From [Flexibacter] sp. ATCC 35208 (GTDB lineage Bacteria; Bacteroidota; Bacteroidia; Chitinophagales; Chitinophagaceae), in the NCBI RefSeq assembly GCF_001975825.1, contig NZ_MTKN01000042.1, positions 1 through 64,000 on the forward strand: a stretch of DNA of 64,000 bases. The letters are read 5' to 3'. The notes below the pieces were generated by a model. That model was not told where the DNA came from. It saw only the letters and a list, made by a program, of their open reading frames with translations, and ran no database searches. Made by a program: the position numbers and the translations under genes. This document shows, piece by piece, positions 9,090-18,592 of this stretch; the stretch's first letter is position 1, and each line of letters begins with the position of its first letter.

Positions 9090-10814
9090 TTATGCTTCTA
9101 ATACACTCACCCTGTTGATATGATTACCATGTTCATCATACAGGTGCACGGCACATGCCAGACATGGATCAAATGAATGCACCGTACGCAGTATTTCCAG
9201 TGGTTGCTTTTCATCTGCCACCGGTGTACCGACCAATGCAGATTCATAAGCAGAGAGCTGACCTTTACTGTCGCGTGGAGATGCATTCCAGGTAGTAGGT
9301 ACTACAAGCTGGTAGTTGGAGATCTTTTTATCTTCGATATTGATCCAGTGTGCGAGTGCACCACGAGGTGCTTCGGCATGTCCTACACCAATGGCTTTCT
9401 TAGGCCAGGTATCCGGGTTGAACATGTCCATATTCGCCATACGGGTATCTCCTTTTTTGATATTATCTACCAGTTGATAGTAGAAGTCCAATACCCACTG
9501 AGATACCAGTGAAGCTTCGAATCCTCTTGCAGCAGTACGACCTAAAGTGGAGATGAGTGCAGTAGCAGGAATATCCAGTGTTTTCAAAGCTCTGTCTACA
9601 ACATCTTTAAATTCTTCGCGACCTCTGGCATAGCCTACCAGCACACGTGCCAGTGGGCCCACTTCCATAGCATGTCCCTGCCAGCGGGGTGTTTTTAAAT
9701 AGCTATAGGCCTGAGACATATCCAGGTGTTCGAACGGTGGCTTAGGACCTGTGTACTTGATCTTGCTTTCTCCTTTCCATGGATGCAACCCAATATCTTT
9801 TCCCCCTTTATATTCGTACCAGCTATGTGTAATGAATTCCTGTACATCGCCATCGTTGCGTAAGTCTACCTCATAGAGTTTGCTCAGGTCTTTATTTAAA
9901 ATCACACCGGGAGGGAATTTGTAAGAGGATGCATCGCGATAGCCATTCCATGGCAGATCGCCATACACCATAAAGTTTCCCAGACCGCCACCGATGCTGC
10001 CCCATTCCTTATAATAAGAAGCAATGGTCATCAGGTCAGGAATATATACCTGTTCGATGAACGTTTTGGCTTCATCCAAAATACTTTTCACTAATGACAA
10101 TCGTTCTGCATTGATACCGCTTACATCGTCCATACCGATGGCGCAGGCCATACCACCTACAAGGTAGTTAGGGTGTGGGTTCTTACCACCAAATACGGCA
10201 TGTACTTTCACCACTTCTTTCTGCCATTCCAGTGCTTCGAGATAGTGAGCCAGACCGATCAGATTTACTTCAGGAGGTAGTTTGTAAGCGGGGTGACCCC
10301 AATACCCATTGGAGAAAATACCCAATTGGCCACTGTCTACAAGTTTTTTAATTCTCTTTTGCAAGTCACTAAAATAACCTGGAGAGCTTTTAGGCCATTT
10401 GGATATTTTCTGCGCAAGAGCAGATGTCTGTTGTGGATCAGCTTTGAGGGCATTCACAACATCAATCCAGTCCATGGCATGGAGGTGATAGAAATGGACA
10501 ACGTGATCATGCATAAAAGACGTGCAATACATAATATTGCGTACCAGTTCAGCGTTGGGCGGGACAGTGATATTCAAAGCGTCTTCTACAGATCTTACGG
10601 AGGTGAGCGAGTGTACAGAAGTGCACACACCGCATACACGGCCTACAATAGCCCATGCATCGCGGGGATCACGGTTCCGGAGTATTTCTTCCAGCAGGCG
10701 CACCATGGTACCGCTACTGTAAGCATCTTTTATTTTCCCATTTTCTATTTCTGCTTCTATACGAAGGTGTCCTTCAATCCTCGTGACAGGATCTACGACA
10801 ATTCTTTTATTCAT
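9090..10814 (-). CDS. hyaB: [NiFe]-hydrogenase large subunit, group 1
   Basis: 574 residues carrying the Ni-Fe(CN)2CO active site. The N-terminal motif RVCGVCTSVHSL (CxxC) and the C-terminal motif DPCLACAVH (CxxC) give the four nickel cysteines. The stretch after the final His (LYDEHG through VSVLEA) is the tail expected to be removed by HyaD. RIEGHLR at 12-18 is also conserved. It lies 14 bases after the small-subunit gene. Exported by co-translocation with the Tat-carrying small subunit, it oxidises H2 in the periplasm. Confidence 0.96.
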   Translation of the reverse strand: MNKRIVVDPVTRIEGHLRIEAEIENGKIKDAYSSGTMVRLLEEILRNRDPRDAWAIVGRVCGVCTSVHSLTSVRSVEDALNITVPPNAELVRNIMYCTSFMHDHVVHFYHLHAMDWIDVVNALKADPQQTSALAQKISKWPKSSPGYFSDLQKRIKKLVDSGQLGIFSNGYWGHPAYKLPPEVNLIGLAHYLEALEWQKEVVKVHAVFGGKNPHPNYLVGGMACAIGMDDVSGINAERLSLVKSILDEAKTFIEQVYIPDLMTIASYYKEWGSIGGGLGNFMVYGDLPWNGYRDASSYKFPPGVILNKDLSKLYEVDLRNDGDVQEFITHSWYEYKGGKDIGLHPWKGESKIKYTGPKPPFEHLDMSQAYSYLKTPRWQGHAMEVGPLARVLVGYARGREEFKDVVDRALKTLDIPATALISTLGRTAARGFEASLVSQWVLDFYYQLVDNIKKGDTRMANMDMFNPDTWPKKAIGVGHAEAPRGALAHWINIEDKKISNYQLVVPTTWNASPRDSKGQLSAYESALVGTPVADEKQPLEILRTVHSFDPCLACAVHLYDEHGNHINRVSVLEA

Positions 10815-10828
10815 AATGGTGGAATTTC

Positions 10829-11947
10829 TCAGTGATCCAATTCTTTTTCATCTTTTCTGCCTTCATCTTCCAACATATGGATGTTGTCTTTCTTGCGGAT
10901 GTTCGTCATCACGGCATGTCCCAATACTCCGGCTGCGGTAGCTCCCAGGGCGATGCCGCCTACCACATCGGCAGTGGCTTCGATACCAAAGCCAGCAAAT
11001 GCAGAAGCGCGCTCGTACAAGCGTCCGTTGTCCCAGTAGTTTTCTTCACTACATCCTATACATCCATGGCCTGACTGGATAGGGAAGCTGGTACCTCCAT
11101 TCCATTTCGTGACACCACAGGCATTGTAAGTAACCGGACCTTTACATCCTACCTTATATAAACAGTATCCTTTCTTTGCATTTTCGTCATCAAAGCTTTC
11201 CACGTACAATCCGGCATCGAAGAATGGTCTGCGATAGCAAGTGTCATGAATACGTTTGCTATAGAAAGCTTTTGGTCTGCCCAAAGCATCCAGTTGAGGA
11301 ATACGGTCAAAGGTGACGAGGTGAACGATCACCCCTGCCATTACCTCGCCGATTGGCGGACAGCCAGGTACCTTAATAATAGGTATCCCTTTTACGAGTT
11401 TGTGAATAGGGGTGGCAGCAGTTGGGTTCGGCTTTGCAGCCTGTACACAACCATTGCAGGCACAGCTTCCCCAGGCAATCACTGCCTTGGCGCCGGCTGC
11501 GGCTTCTTCCAGGATCTGCATGGAGGTTTTACCACCTATCATACAGTATACACCATCAGCTTCTACAGGCACACTACCTTCCACACAAAGGATGTATTCT
11601 CCTTTATATTTGGTCATCGTATTGTGCATCGCTTCTTCTGCCTGGAAACCGGACGCGGCCATCAGGGTTTCTGTGTAGTCAAGCGATATCTGGTCCAGGA
11701 GAATATCGGCAACAATAGGGTGGGAGGACCGGATAAAGCTTTCGCTGCAACAGGTGCATTCCTGGAAATGTAACCATATCACCGGTATTCTGGGCTTGTT
11801 GGCCATCGACTTAGCGATTTGGCCGACTGCAGACCGTTCCAACCCCATGAAGGCTGCCATCATAGTGGCAAATTTCATGAAGTCACGCCGGCTGTAGCCC
11901 TTGTTTTTCATTTCGTCGTAATACGTTAAAGGCTGGCTCATGAGCAT
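10829..11947 (-). CDS. hyaA: [NiFe]-hydrogenase small subunit, Tat-exported, O2-tolerant-type cysteines
   Basis: 372 residues. Twin arginines (SRRDFMKFA, R20-R21) start the Tat signal, and a C-terminal hydrophobic helix lies at about 322-347. It holds three Fe-S clusters. Near the proximal cluster the sequence reads ECTCCSES (C64, C66, C67) and GSCACNGC (C162, C164, C167), where standard enzymes have CTGC and a glycine. The two extra cysteines are those known to form the [4Fe-3S] cluster of oxygen-tolerant hydrogenases such as E. coli Hyd-1; C164 is an additional one. Other clusters use GCIGC and nearby Cys. First gene of the operon, with an FNR-like dyad about 46-50 bases upstream. The ATG at 11941 is an alternative start. 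Confidence 0.95.
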   Translation of the reverse strand: MLMSQPLTYYDEMKNKGYSRRDFMKFATMMAAFMGLERSAVGQIAKSMANKPRIPVIWLHFQECTCCSESFIRSSHPIVADILLDQISLDYTETLMAASGFQAEEAMHNTMTKYKGEYILCVEGSVPVEADGVYCMIGGKTSMQILEEAAAGAKAVIAWGSCACNGCVQAAKPNPTAATPIHKLVKGIPIIKVPGCPPIGEVMAGVIVHLVTFDRIPQLDALGRPKAFYSKRIHDTCYRRPFFDAGLYVESFDDENAKKGYCLYKVGCKGPVTYNACGVTKWNGGTSFPIQSGHGCIGCSEENYWDNGRLYERASAFAGFGIEATADVVGGIALGATAAGVLGHAVMTNIRKKDNIHMLEDEGRKDEKELDH

Positions 11948-11961
11948 ATGTTTATCGTCAT

Positions 11962-12004
11962 TGAAGTTACCGCAAATGGCAGGGGCCGGAGATGATGACC
12001 ATCA
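11962..12004 (-). promoter_or_regulatory. FNR/DNR-like box and -7 element upstream of hya
   Basis: TGATGACCATCA at 11993-12004 fits the TGATnnnnATCA core of the FNR/DNR family. On the minus strand TAACTTCA (11962-11969) resembles the Bacteroidota -7 element. The box-to-element distance is the same as at the nos promoter (about 29.5 bases from the dyad centre). The box also lies upstream of the divergent hyp genes. Confidence 0.55.
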
Positions 12005-12075
12005 GAAATACGGCTGATCCTAGTTACCCTTTTTGCGGCAATTCAATCTTTACTTTGAGGGTACAAACGAGCCCA

Positions 12076-12270
12076 ATGAAAAGATCACTAATACTCTCAA
12101 TCATTTTATTGCCACTTATGGCGTCGGCACATCCCGGTCATGGAACGACTGAAGGCTTTACAATCATCCACTACTTTACGGAATGGAACCATGCTATGTT
12201 TACATGGCCGGTGATATTGCTGACTATCGGATTAATAATAAGAGCAAAGAGAAGCACGGGGAATGCATGA
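12076..12270 (+). CDS. Small exported membrane protein, HupE-like N-terminus
   Basis: 64 residues from the ATG at 12076: a signal peptide (MKRSLILSIILLPLMASA), an immediate HPGHG motif, then a hydrophobic helix (FTWPVILLTIGLIIRA). HPGHG just after the signal is typical of HupE/UreJ nickel-related membrane proteins, but this protein is far shorter (they have about 190 residues). It overlaps hypA by 8 bases and so heads the hyp operon. A role in metal supply or hydrogenase assembly is inferred from position only. Confidence 0.65.
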   Translation: MKRSLILSIILLPLMASAHPGHGTTEGFTIIHYFTEWNHAMFTWPVILLTIGLIIRAKRSTGNA

Positions 12271-12595
12271 GTTGTCCATAGTAATGGGCATCATTGATGT
12301 AGTCACGGAATATGCACAGGGTGCACCCGTCAAAGAGGTAACACTGGATATTGGTTGCCTCACGACGATCGAGCTATTTGCTTTTGATATGGCCTGGAAA
12401 CAGGCGATCAAAGGTACACTACTTGAAAGCGCTACGCTGGACATTAACCGGATCGAAGGGAAGGCCTTGTGCCTGGAGTGTGGGGAAGAGTTTGCTATTA
12501 ATGAAGTATATGATGCCTGTACAGGATGCGGAAGTCACCTGATACAAATTGCACAGGGAAAGGAATTGAAGGTACGTTCATTGATCATTTATTAA
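12263..12595 (+). CDS. hypA: Hydrogenase nickel-insertion protein HypA
   Basis: 110 residues, full length. It starts MHELSIV with the Ni-binding Met-His-Glu N-terminus, and the zinc-binding pairs CLEC and CTGC lie about residues 71-91. HypA works with HypB to load nickel into the hydrogenase large subunit. It overlaps the preceding small gene and is followed within a few bases by hypB. Confidence 0.95.
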   Translation: MHELSIVMGIIDVVTEYAQGAPVKEVTLDIGCLTTIELFAFDMAWKQAIKGTLLESATLDINRIEGKALCLECGEEFAINEVYDACTGCGSHLIQIAQGKELKVRSLIIY

Positions 12596-12605
12596 ATTGA
12601 AAGTT

Positions 12606-13310
12606 ATGTGCGCTACTTGTGGATGCGATACACATACTCATACACATTCTCATACTCATGATGAGAAACATATAGCTGTAGAGAAGGATGTCTTATATGA
12701 GAATAACTTATTGGCGGCAAGGAATCGTGGTTTTTTCGATGCAAAGAACATACTCGCGATCAATCTGGTCAGCTCACCGGGTTCAGGGAAGACGACATTA
12801 TTAGAAAGGACATTGACAGACCTGAAAGAACAAGTGAGTTTTAGCGTAATAGAAGGAGATCAGCAAACTACCCGTGATGCTGACCGGATACATGCCACAG
12901 GAACAAAAGTAGTTCAGATCAATACTGGTAAAGGTTGTCATCTGGATGCGCATATGGTAATGCATGCCTTACAGGGAATGCATCCGCATGAAGATGGTGT
13001 ATTATTTATAGAGAATGTGGGCAACCTGGTTTGCCCTGCGATGTTCGATCTGGGAGAGAAAGAAAGAGTTGTCGTGATGAGTGTAACAGAGGGTGATGAC
13101 AAGCCGTTGAAATATCCGGACATGTTTCATACATCTCATCTGTGCATCATTAATAAAATAGATTTATTGCCCTATGTCCCTTTTTCTCTTGACAAGGCAA
13201 TTGCCAATGCAAAGCGGATTAATCCAAAACTGGAAGTGATTACGCTGAGTTGTACATCAGGAGAGGGACTGGATAAATGGTATCAATGGCTGGAATCAAA
13301 AAAATCGTGA
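12606..13310 (+). CDS. hypB: Hydrogenase nickel-incorporation GTPase HypB
   Basis: About 234 residues from the ATG at 12606 (a TTG at 12597 is possible). The N-terminus MCATCGC is the high-affinity metal site, followed by a His-rich nickel-storage stretch (THTHTHSHTHDEKH). The P-loop is SSPGSGKTT, with further G-domain motifs ENVGNLVCP and NKIDLLPY. It hydrolyses GTP to drive nickel transfer together with HypA. The stop codon overlaps the probable GTG start of hypF. Confidence 0.95.
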   Translation: MCATCGCDTHTHTHSHTHDEKHIAVEKDVLYENNLLAARNRGFFDAKNILAINLVSSPGSGKTTLLERTLTDLKEQVSFSVIEGDQQTTRDADRIHATGTKVVQINTGKGCHLDAHMVMHALQGMHPHEDGVLFIENVGNLVCPAMFDLGEKERVVVMSVTEGDDKPLKYPDMFHTSHLCIINKIDLLPYVPFSLDKAIANAKRINPKLEVITLSCTSGEGLDKWYQWLESKKS

Positions 13311-15463
13311 ATTCGTATCATATCCATATCAGCGGTCGTGTACAGGGAGTTGGCTTCCGACCATTCGTGGCCCGGGTAGCAAAAGACCTGCATATACTGG
13401 GAGCGGTAAGCAATAGTCCGGATGGGGTACATATTGCATTCAACGCCTCGGCAGGAGAAGCAGCTCATTTTTATAACACTATTATTTCGCAACCTCCCGT
13501 ACATGCCCTGATTACCCATCACCATATGCGACCAGCGCCATTGTTTCCCTTTACCACCTTCACGATTTTACCTGGTACAGCTGCTTCAGCTACCAGTCTT
13601 TTACTGACGCCGGATATTGCGCTTTGCGATACCTGCAGGCGGGAATTGAATAATACTTCCAACCGGCGTTATCAATATGCATTTACTACCTGTACAAATT
13701 GTGGTCCACGGTATTCGATCATACGGGCATTGCCTTATGAACGTGAGAATACCAGTATGTCGCACTTACAGCAGTGTGAAGATTGCAATGAAGAATATCT
13801 GAATAGTGCCGACAGGCGTTTCCATAGCGAAACGAATTCCTGTCCTGAATGTGGTGTACCTGTATCAGGACCTTCACTACAGGAAGTAGATGATTGCCTG
13901 CGCAAAGGTGGCATTGTGGCGGTGAAAGGGATCGGCGGCTATTTGCTGCTGTGCGATGTGTCGCAATCGTCGGTAATGCGTACAAAGAAAAACAGGCCAC
14001 AAAAACCTTTTGCAGTATTATACCCAACACTTGAGCAGGCTGCAGAAGATGTATACCTCACTGCGCAGGAGTCGCTTGAATTATTAGGACCTGTAGCGCC
14101 AGTGGTATTGTGTAAGCTCAAAAAGCCCGCTGAAGGCTTAGCGCCGGGGCTGGACAGATTAGGTGTGATATTACCTTATTCACCTTTATTACAATTGATT
14201 TCATCGAGATATGGGAAACCACTGATTGCCACAAGCGCAAATGGACATGGTGTGCCTATTATTTACAAAGATGAGGATGCGGTTGGAATAGCAGACCTGG
14301 TCCTGAGCTTTGACAGAGAGATTGTATTTCCACAGGACGATAGTGTGATCTGCTTTACATCGAAAGGACGCCGTATCATTCTACGAGGAGGACGAGGCCT
14401 GGCACCAGTGTATTTACACAAGCATAGCAGAGATGGCATACTCGCCATGGGGGCGGAATTAAAGAGCACATTTGCATTGACCGGCGAAGATTACTGGCTG
14501 ATCAGTCAGTACCTGGGTAGCCATGGTACACTGGAAACAGAAGAGCGATTTGAAGAGACATTAAATAACTTATTACAACTATTACATAAACGACCAGTAC
14601 AGATCCTGACGGATATGCATCCAGGCTATTTTGTTTCCAGACTGGGCAAACAAATGGCCGGGGTATCCGGCGCTACACTGACGACGATACAGCATCACAA
14701 AGCGCATTTTGGAGCTGTACTGGCAGAAAATAACCTGTTACAGCAACGGCATCCTGTGTTGGGCATTATATGGGATGGTGCCGGTTATGGTGAAGATGAA
14801 CAGATATGGGGTGGGGAAGTTTTTGTATATAAAGAAGGCCAGATGAAGCGGGTGGGACACCTTGATTATTTTCCTCAGTTAATGGGAGACAAAATGAACA
14901 AAGAACCACGGTTGTCGGCATTGGCTTTATTACAAAACTTCCCCGGACGGCACGGCATAATCAGGCATTATTTTACTGACCAGGAATGGCGGTATTATCA
15001 TCAGTTGCTACACGGGCATATTGCGTTAAAGACCAGTAGTATGGGGCGTTTGCTGGATGGCGTGGCGGCGATACTGGGCGTGACTGGTATCAATACATAT
15101 GAAGGAGAGGCAGTGATGAAGATGGAAGCGTGTATTGGTGATGTAGTGACGCATACTTATTATGACATGCCGATATATGGCGATTTAATACAATGGAGAC
15201 CATTGATACTGGGTGTGATGGATGATGTGGAAAGAGGCATGGATAAGGGGGAGATTGCTTATAAAGTATATTACTCTTTAGCAAATTTAGTGACGAAATT
15301 GAAAAGGCATTTTCAGACTGAGAAGGTGGCGTTTAGTGGCGGGGTGTTTCAGAGTCCTTTGTTATCAGGGATGATGCAGGGGCACTTTCACAGAATGTTG
15401 AGTCCAAATGATGAATGTATAGCAGCCGGACAACTGGCTTGCTTTAGTATACAAAACGATTAA
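13307..15463 (+). CDS. hypF: Carbamoyltransferase HypF
   Basis: About 718 residues if the start is the GTG at 13307, which overlaps the hypB stop by 4 bases (GTGA); an in-frame ATG at 13277 would add ten residues. Domains in order: acylphosphatase (GRVQGVGFRPFV), paired zinc fingers (CDTCRREL, CTNCGPRY, CEDCNEEY, SCPECG), a YrdC-like domain (KGIGGYLLLCD, ATSANG) and a Kae1-like carbamoyltransferase domain (HHKAHFGAVLAEN, SGGVFQS). It makes the carbamoyl group that becomes the cyanide ligands of the Ni-Fe site, passing it to HypE. Confidence 0.95.
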   Translation: MNSYHIHISGRVQGVGFRPFVARVAKDLHILGAVSNSPDGVHIAFNASAGEAAHFYNTIISQPPVHALITHHHMRPAPLFPFTTFTILPGTAASATSLLLTPDIALCDTCRRELNNTSNRRYQYAFTTCTNCGPRYSIIRALPYERENTSMSHLQQCEDCNEEYLNSADRRFHSETNSCPECGVPVSGPSLQEVDDCLRKGGIVAVKGIGGYLLLCDVSQSSVMRTKKNRPQKPFAVLYPTLEQAAEDVYLTAQESLELLGPVAPVVLCKLKKPAEGLAPGLDRLGVILPYSPLLQLISSRYGKPLIATSANGHGVPIIYKDEDAVGIADLVLSFDREIVFPQDDSVICFTSKGRRIILRGGRGLAPVYLHKHSRDGILAMGAELKSTFALTGEDYWLISQYLGSHGTLETEERFEETLNNLLQLLHKRPVQILTDMHPGYFVSRLGKQMAGVSGATLTTIQHHKAHFGAVLAENNLLQQRHPVLGIIWDGAGYGEDEQIWGGEVFVYKEGQMKRVGHLDYFPQLMGDKMNKEPRLSALALLQNFPGRHGIIRHYFTDQEWRYYHQLLHGHIALKTSSMGRLLDGVAAILGVTGINTYEGEAVMKMEACIGDVVTHTYYDMPIYGDLIQWRPLILGVMDDVERGMDKGEIAYKVYYSLANLVTKLKRHFQTEKVAFSGGVFQSPLLSGMMQGHFHRMLSPNDECIAAGQLACFSIQND

Positions 15464-15465
15464 TT

Positions 15466-15711
15466 ATGTGTCTGGCTATACCGGGAAAAGTCATCACCAT
15501 TGATGAAGGAGAAGATGCATTGTTCAGAAAAGGCAAGGTCTCTTTCAGTGGGATAACAAGAGAAGTGAATCTTTGTATGGTGCCGGAAGCGGTATTGGGA
15601 GATTATGTGTTGGTGCATGTGGGCGTGGCAATTGGGGTGGTGAATGAGGAGGAGGCGAAGGAGATCTTCTCGTATTTGGAGCAGATGGGGGATTTGGAGG
15701 AGTTATTGTGA
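15466..15711 (+). CDS. hypC: Hydrogenase maturation chaperone HypC
   Basis: 81 residues with the diagnostic MCLAIPGKV start; Cys2 binds the Fe(CN)2CO unit and HypD. GDYVLVHVGVAI is the conserved core. The gene begins two bases after the hypF stop. HypC shuttles the iron centre from HypD to the large-subunit precursor. Confidence 0.95.
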   Translation: MCLAIPGKVITIDEGEDALFRKGKVSFSGITREVNLCMVPEAVLGDYVLVHVGVAIGVVNEEEAKEIFSYLEQMGDLEELL

Positions 15712-15789
15712 GATCGATCTTTTCATATCCTGTAAAGGAATTGTAATGAAGTATGTCGGTAAATACATTTGTGATCTGAAGGAATTGTT

Positions 15790-16884
15790 ATGAAATACAT
15801 CAGTGAATATCGAGATCCACAGCTGGTAAAAAAATATCTGCATGAATTGTACCGTGTCACAACACGGCCATGGACGCTGATGGAAATTTGCGGCGGACAG
15901 ACGCATAGTCTGGTGAAGAATGGTTTGCTCGATATGTTGCCGCCACAGATCAATATGGTGCATGGTCCGGGTTGTCCGGTATGTGTAACGAGTGTGGGGG
16001 TGCTGGATGAGGCAATGTGGCTGGCGCAGCAACAGGATGTGATCTTTTGTTCATTTGGAGATATGTTGAGAGTGCCGGGGTCATCGCAGAGTTTACTGCA
16101 TGCAAAGGCAGCGGGGGCAGATGTCCGAATCTTGTATTCTCCTTTAGAGGCGGTGCAGTTGGCAATTGATAACCCTTCGAAAGAAGTGGTGTTTTTTGCA
16201 GTAGGTTTTGAAACAACGGCACCTGCAAATGCGCTTTCAGTAATACAGGCAGCGGCAAGAGGTGTTACTAATTATAGCATCCTCTCATCGCATGTACTGG
16301 TGCCGCCGGCGATGGAAGCGATATTAGGTGACCCATCTAATGTAATAGATGGTTTTCTGGCCGCAGGGCATGTATGTACCATTATGGGTACGACGGAGTA
16401 CGATCCGATTGCATTGAAATATAAAGTACCTATTGTAGTGACAGGGTTTGAACCTGCAGATTTGTTGCAGGGGATACTGATGACGGTATCACAGTTAGAG
16501 AAAGGTACATACAAAGTAGAAAATCAATATGCACGCATGGTGGCCCGGGAAGGAAATGCGATGGCGATGAAGGCGATCCATGAAGTGTTTGATGTAAGCG
16601 ATAGAATGTGGAGAGGGATAGGAGCCATACCAGATAGTGGGTATGAAGTGAAGGACGTTTACAAACAGTATAATGCAAGGTTAAAGTTTAATATACATTT
16701 GCCTGTAAGAGAGGAAGACCCTGATTGTATTAGTGGTGATATAATGCGGGGGCATAAAAAACCGGTTCAATGTCCTGCCTTTGGAGGCAGGTGCAGACCA
16801 GAGCATCCTTTGGGAGCGCCGATGGTGAGCAGCGAGGGGGCATGTGCCGCTTATTACCAATATAAAAGTTCAGTATGCAGTTAA
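15790..16884 (+). CDS. hypD: Hydrogenase iron-centre assembly protein HypD
   Basis: 364 residues. Conserved motifs are CGGQTHSL, GPGCPVC, FAVGFETTAPA, GHVCTIMG and the C-terminal Fe-S cluster cysteines (CPAFGGRCRPEHPLGAPMVSS). HypD holds a [4Fe-4S] cluster and is the scaffold where Fe(CN)2CO is built. It is separated from hypC by about 80 bases and overlaps hypE by 10 bases. Confidence 0.95.
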   Translation: MKYISEYRDPQLVKKYLHELYRVTTRPWTLMEICGGQTHSLVKNGLLDMLPPQINMVHGPGCPVCVTSVGVLDEAMWLAQQQDVIFCSFGDMLRVPGSSQSLLHAKAAGADVRILYSPLEAVQLAIDNPSKEVVFFAVGFETTAPANALSVIQAAARGVTNYSILSSHVLVPPAMEAILGDPSNVIDGFLAAGHVCTIMGTTEYDPIALKYKVPIVVTGFEPADLLQGILMTVSQLEKGTYKVENQYARMVAREGNAMAMKAIHEVFDVSDRMWRGIGAIPDSGYEVKDVYKQYNARLKFNIHLPVREEDPDCISGDIMRGHKKPVQCPAFGGRCRPEHPLGAPMVSSEGACAAYYQYKSSVCS

Positions 16885-17915
16885 CTTGTCCTTTACCTTC
16901 TTCTGGTGTTGGTGAGATCATTACCCTGGGTCATGGTAGTGGTGGATTGATGACACATCAGTTGTTACAAACAGAGGTGTTTGATTTATTACACAATGAC
17001 TGGCTGGATCAGCAGCATGATGGGGCGACTTTTTCATTGAATGGAAAGGTGGCTTTTAGTACGGATAGTTATGTAGTGTCTCCTTTGTTTTTCCCTGGGG
17101 GGAATATTGGGGATCTGGCTATCAATGGTACGGTCAATGATCTGGCGATGTGTGGGGCGATGGCGCGGTATCTGTCATTGTCATTTATTATCGAAGAGGG
17201 GTTGGAGATATCTTTATTCAGAGAAGTGTTGCAGCATATTAAGGCGGCAGCGCAGGCAGCGGGAGTGGCGATAGTAACGGGCGATACGAAGGTGGTGGAG
17301 AGAGGAAAGGGAGATCAGTTGTTTGTAAATACATCGGGGATTGGACATATACATCCGAGGGCGGCTATTCATCATAACAGGATTGTGCCGGGTGATGTGG
17401 TGATCGTGAGTGGGGAGATTGCGACGCATGGGATGGCGATCATGAGTGTAAGGAAGGGATTGGAGTTTGAGACGGAGGTATGCAGTGATACAAGGCCATT
17501 GCATGAGATGGTGGGGAAATTATTGGATTGTTTTGGAGAGCAGATAAAGTTTTTGCGGGATCCGACGAGGGGTGGATTGGCGTCCGTGTTGAATGAAATG
17601 ACGGAGGCGACGAAGTTGGGCGTGATGATGAATGAGGATAGTTTGCCAGTGAATGAGCAGGTGGCGGCGGCTTGTGAGATGTTGGGATTGGATCCGTTGT
17701 ATGTGGCGAATGAGGGGATCATGGTGGCGATTGTGAGTGAGGCGGTGGCGCCCACATTGTTGGAGGTATTGAGGGGGATGAAGGGAGGAGAGCAGGCGGC
17801 GATCATTGGAATGGTGACGAAGGAGCATGCGGGGAAGGTCGTGTTGCAGAGTAGGATAGGTGGGCATAGGGTGGTGAATTTTTTGCCGGGAGAGCAGTTG
17901 CCGAGGATTTGTTAG
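16875..17915 (+). CDS. hypE: Carbamoyl-dehydrating protein HypE
   Basis: 346 residues ending PRIC, the C-terminal cysteine that is carbamoylated by HypF and dehydrated to thiocyanate with ATP. The N-terminal LGHGSGGLMTHQL and the DSYVVSPLFFPGGNIG and DLAMCGA segments are typical of the AIR-synthase/HypE fold. Last gene of the hyp operon, followed by a hairpin terminator about 140 bases on. The final 500 bases are strikingly G-rich on the coding strand. Confidence 0.95.
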   Translation: MQLTCPLPSSGVGEIITLGHGSGGLMTHQLLQTEVFDLLHNDWLDQQHDGATFSLNGKVAFSTDSYVVSPLFFPGGNIGDLAINGTVNDLAMCGAMARYLSLSFIIEEGLEISLFREVLQHIKAAAQAAGVAIVTGDTKVVERGKGDQLFVNTSGIGHIHPRAAIHHNRIVPGDVVIVSGEIATHGMAIMSVRKGLEFETEVCSDTRPLHEMVGKLLDCFGEQIKFLRDPTRGGLASVLNEMTEATKLGVMMNEDSLPVNEQVAAACEMLGLDPLYVANEGIMVAIVSEAVAPTLLEVLRGMKGGEQAAIIGMVTKEHAGKVVLQSRIGGHRVVNFLPGEQLPRIC

Positions 17916-18052
17916 GGGAGAATTGGTGAGGTTAGTGTGATGGGGTTTTGCTGGTGAAGGATTTGCGGAAGAAGTGCCGGGGGGGGGTTAGTGTGATTGA
18001 TGTTTTATCAGGGATTTGCTGGTGTAGAAATATAAAATGAAAATTTAGTAGT

Positions 18053-18119
18053 CTCCATCCTGAAGGATGCATTTGTCCAGTTTAAATTGGCAGGCATTCA
18101 TTGGGATGGAGTTTTTTTT
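18053..18119 (+). terminator. Terminator after the hyp operon
   Basis: Perfect 8-bp arms CTCCATCC (18053-18060) and GGATGGAG (18104-18111) followed by a run of T. The 43-base interior can fold further (ATGC near 18067 with GCAT near 18094), giving a long imperfect hairpin. Confidence 0.7.
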
Positions 18120-18141
18120 GTAATAGATATATGGCTGTAGG

Positions 18142-18579
18142 TTAATTTGCATAATTATTGTTTTGTATATATTTTAATAATCCCTGAAAGTCTTTTACTT
18201 TAAAACCCTCGAGTGTGCTGAGTAACCATTTTGTATTTGGTGTGGAGATGGTGAGCTCATAATGCTGTTGTGTGCTACCGCCTTTTCCTATCGTTCTGGT
18301 GTACATATCCAGGTCGAACTTGGAGCCGTTGAGAGGAAAAGATTCATATTTAATCCTGAATGCCTGGAAGTATTTTATTGTTACGGTATTGTCGTCTATT
18401 GATACAGATTTAGGATAACGATATCTTAATATGATAAGCCAAAGTACGGTGCCGAATACAGGGAAGAGAGCAACCCACCTGAATTTGTGCATGTGGAAAG
18501 CGATGAGGATGAAGATAATAACAAAGCCAATGGTAAAGAGATATAGGTCAATGAATTTGTTCGAAGATTTAATTTGCAT
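18142..18579 (-). CDS. Unrecognised two-helix membrane protein
   Basis: 145 residues. Two hydrophobic helices lie at about 12-29 (LYLFTIGFVIIFILIAF) and 34-51 (WVALFPVFGTVLWLIIL), followed by a polar beta-rich domain ending LLKYIQNN. The layout resembles PH-like membrane proteins of unknown role, but I cannot name the family. It starts 13 bases after the AraC gene and is probably co-transcribed with it. Confidence 0.6.
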   Translation of the reverse strand: MQIKSSNKFIDLYLFTIGFVIIFILIAFHMHKFRWVALFPVFGTVLWLIILRYRYPKSVSIDDNTVTIKYFQAFRIKYESFPLNGSKFDLDMYTRTIGKGGSTQQHYELTISTPNTKWLLSTLEGFKVKDFQGLLKYIQNNNYAN

Positions 18580-18592
18580 AGGCGTTATTATT

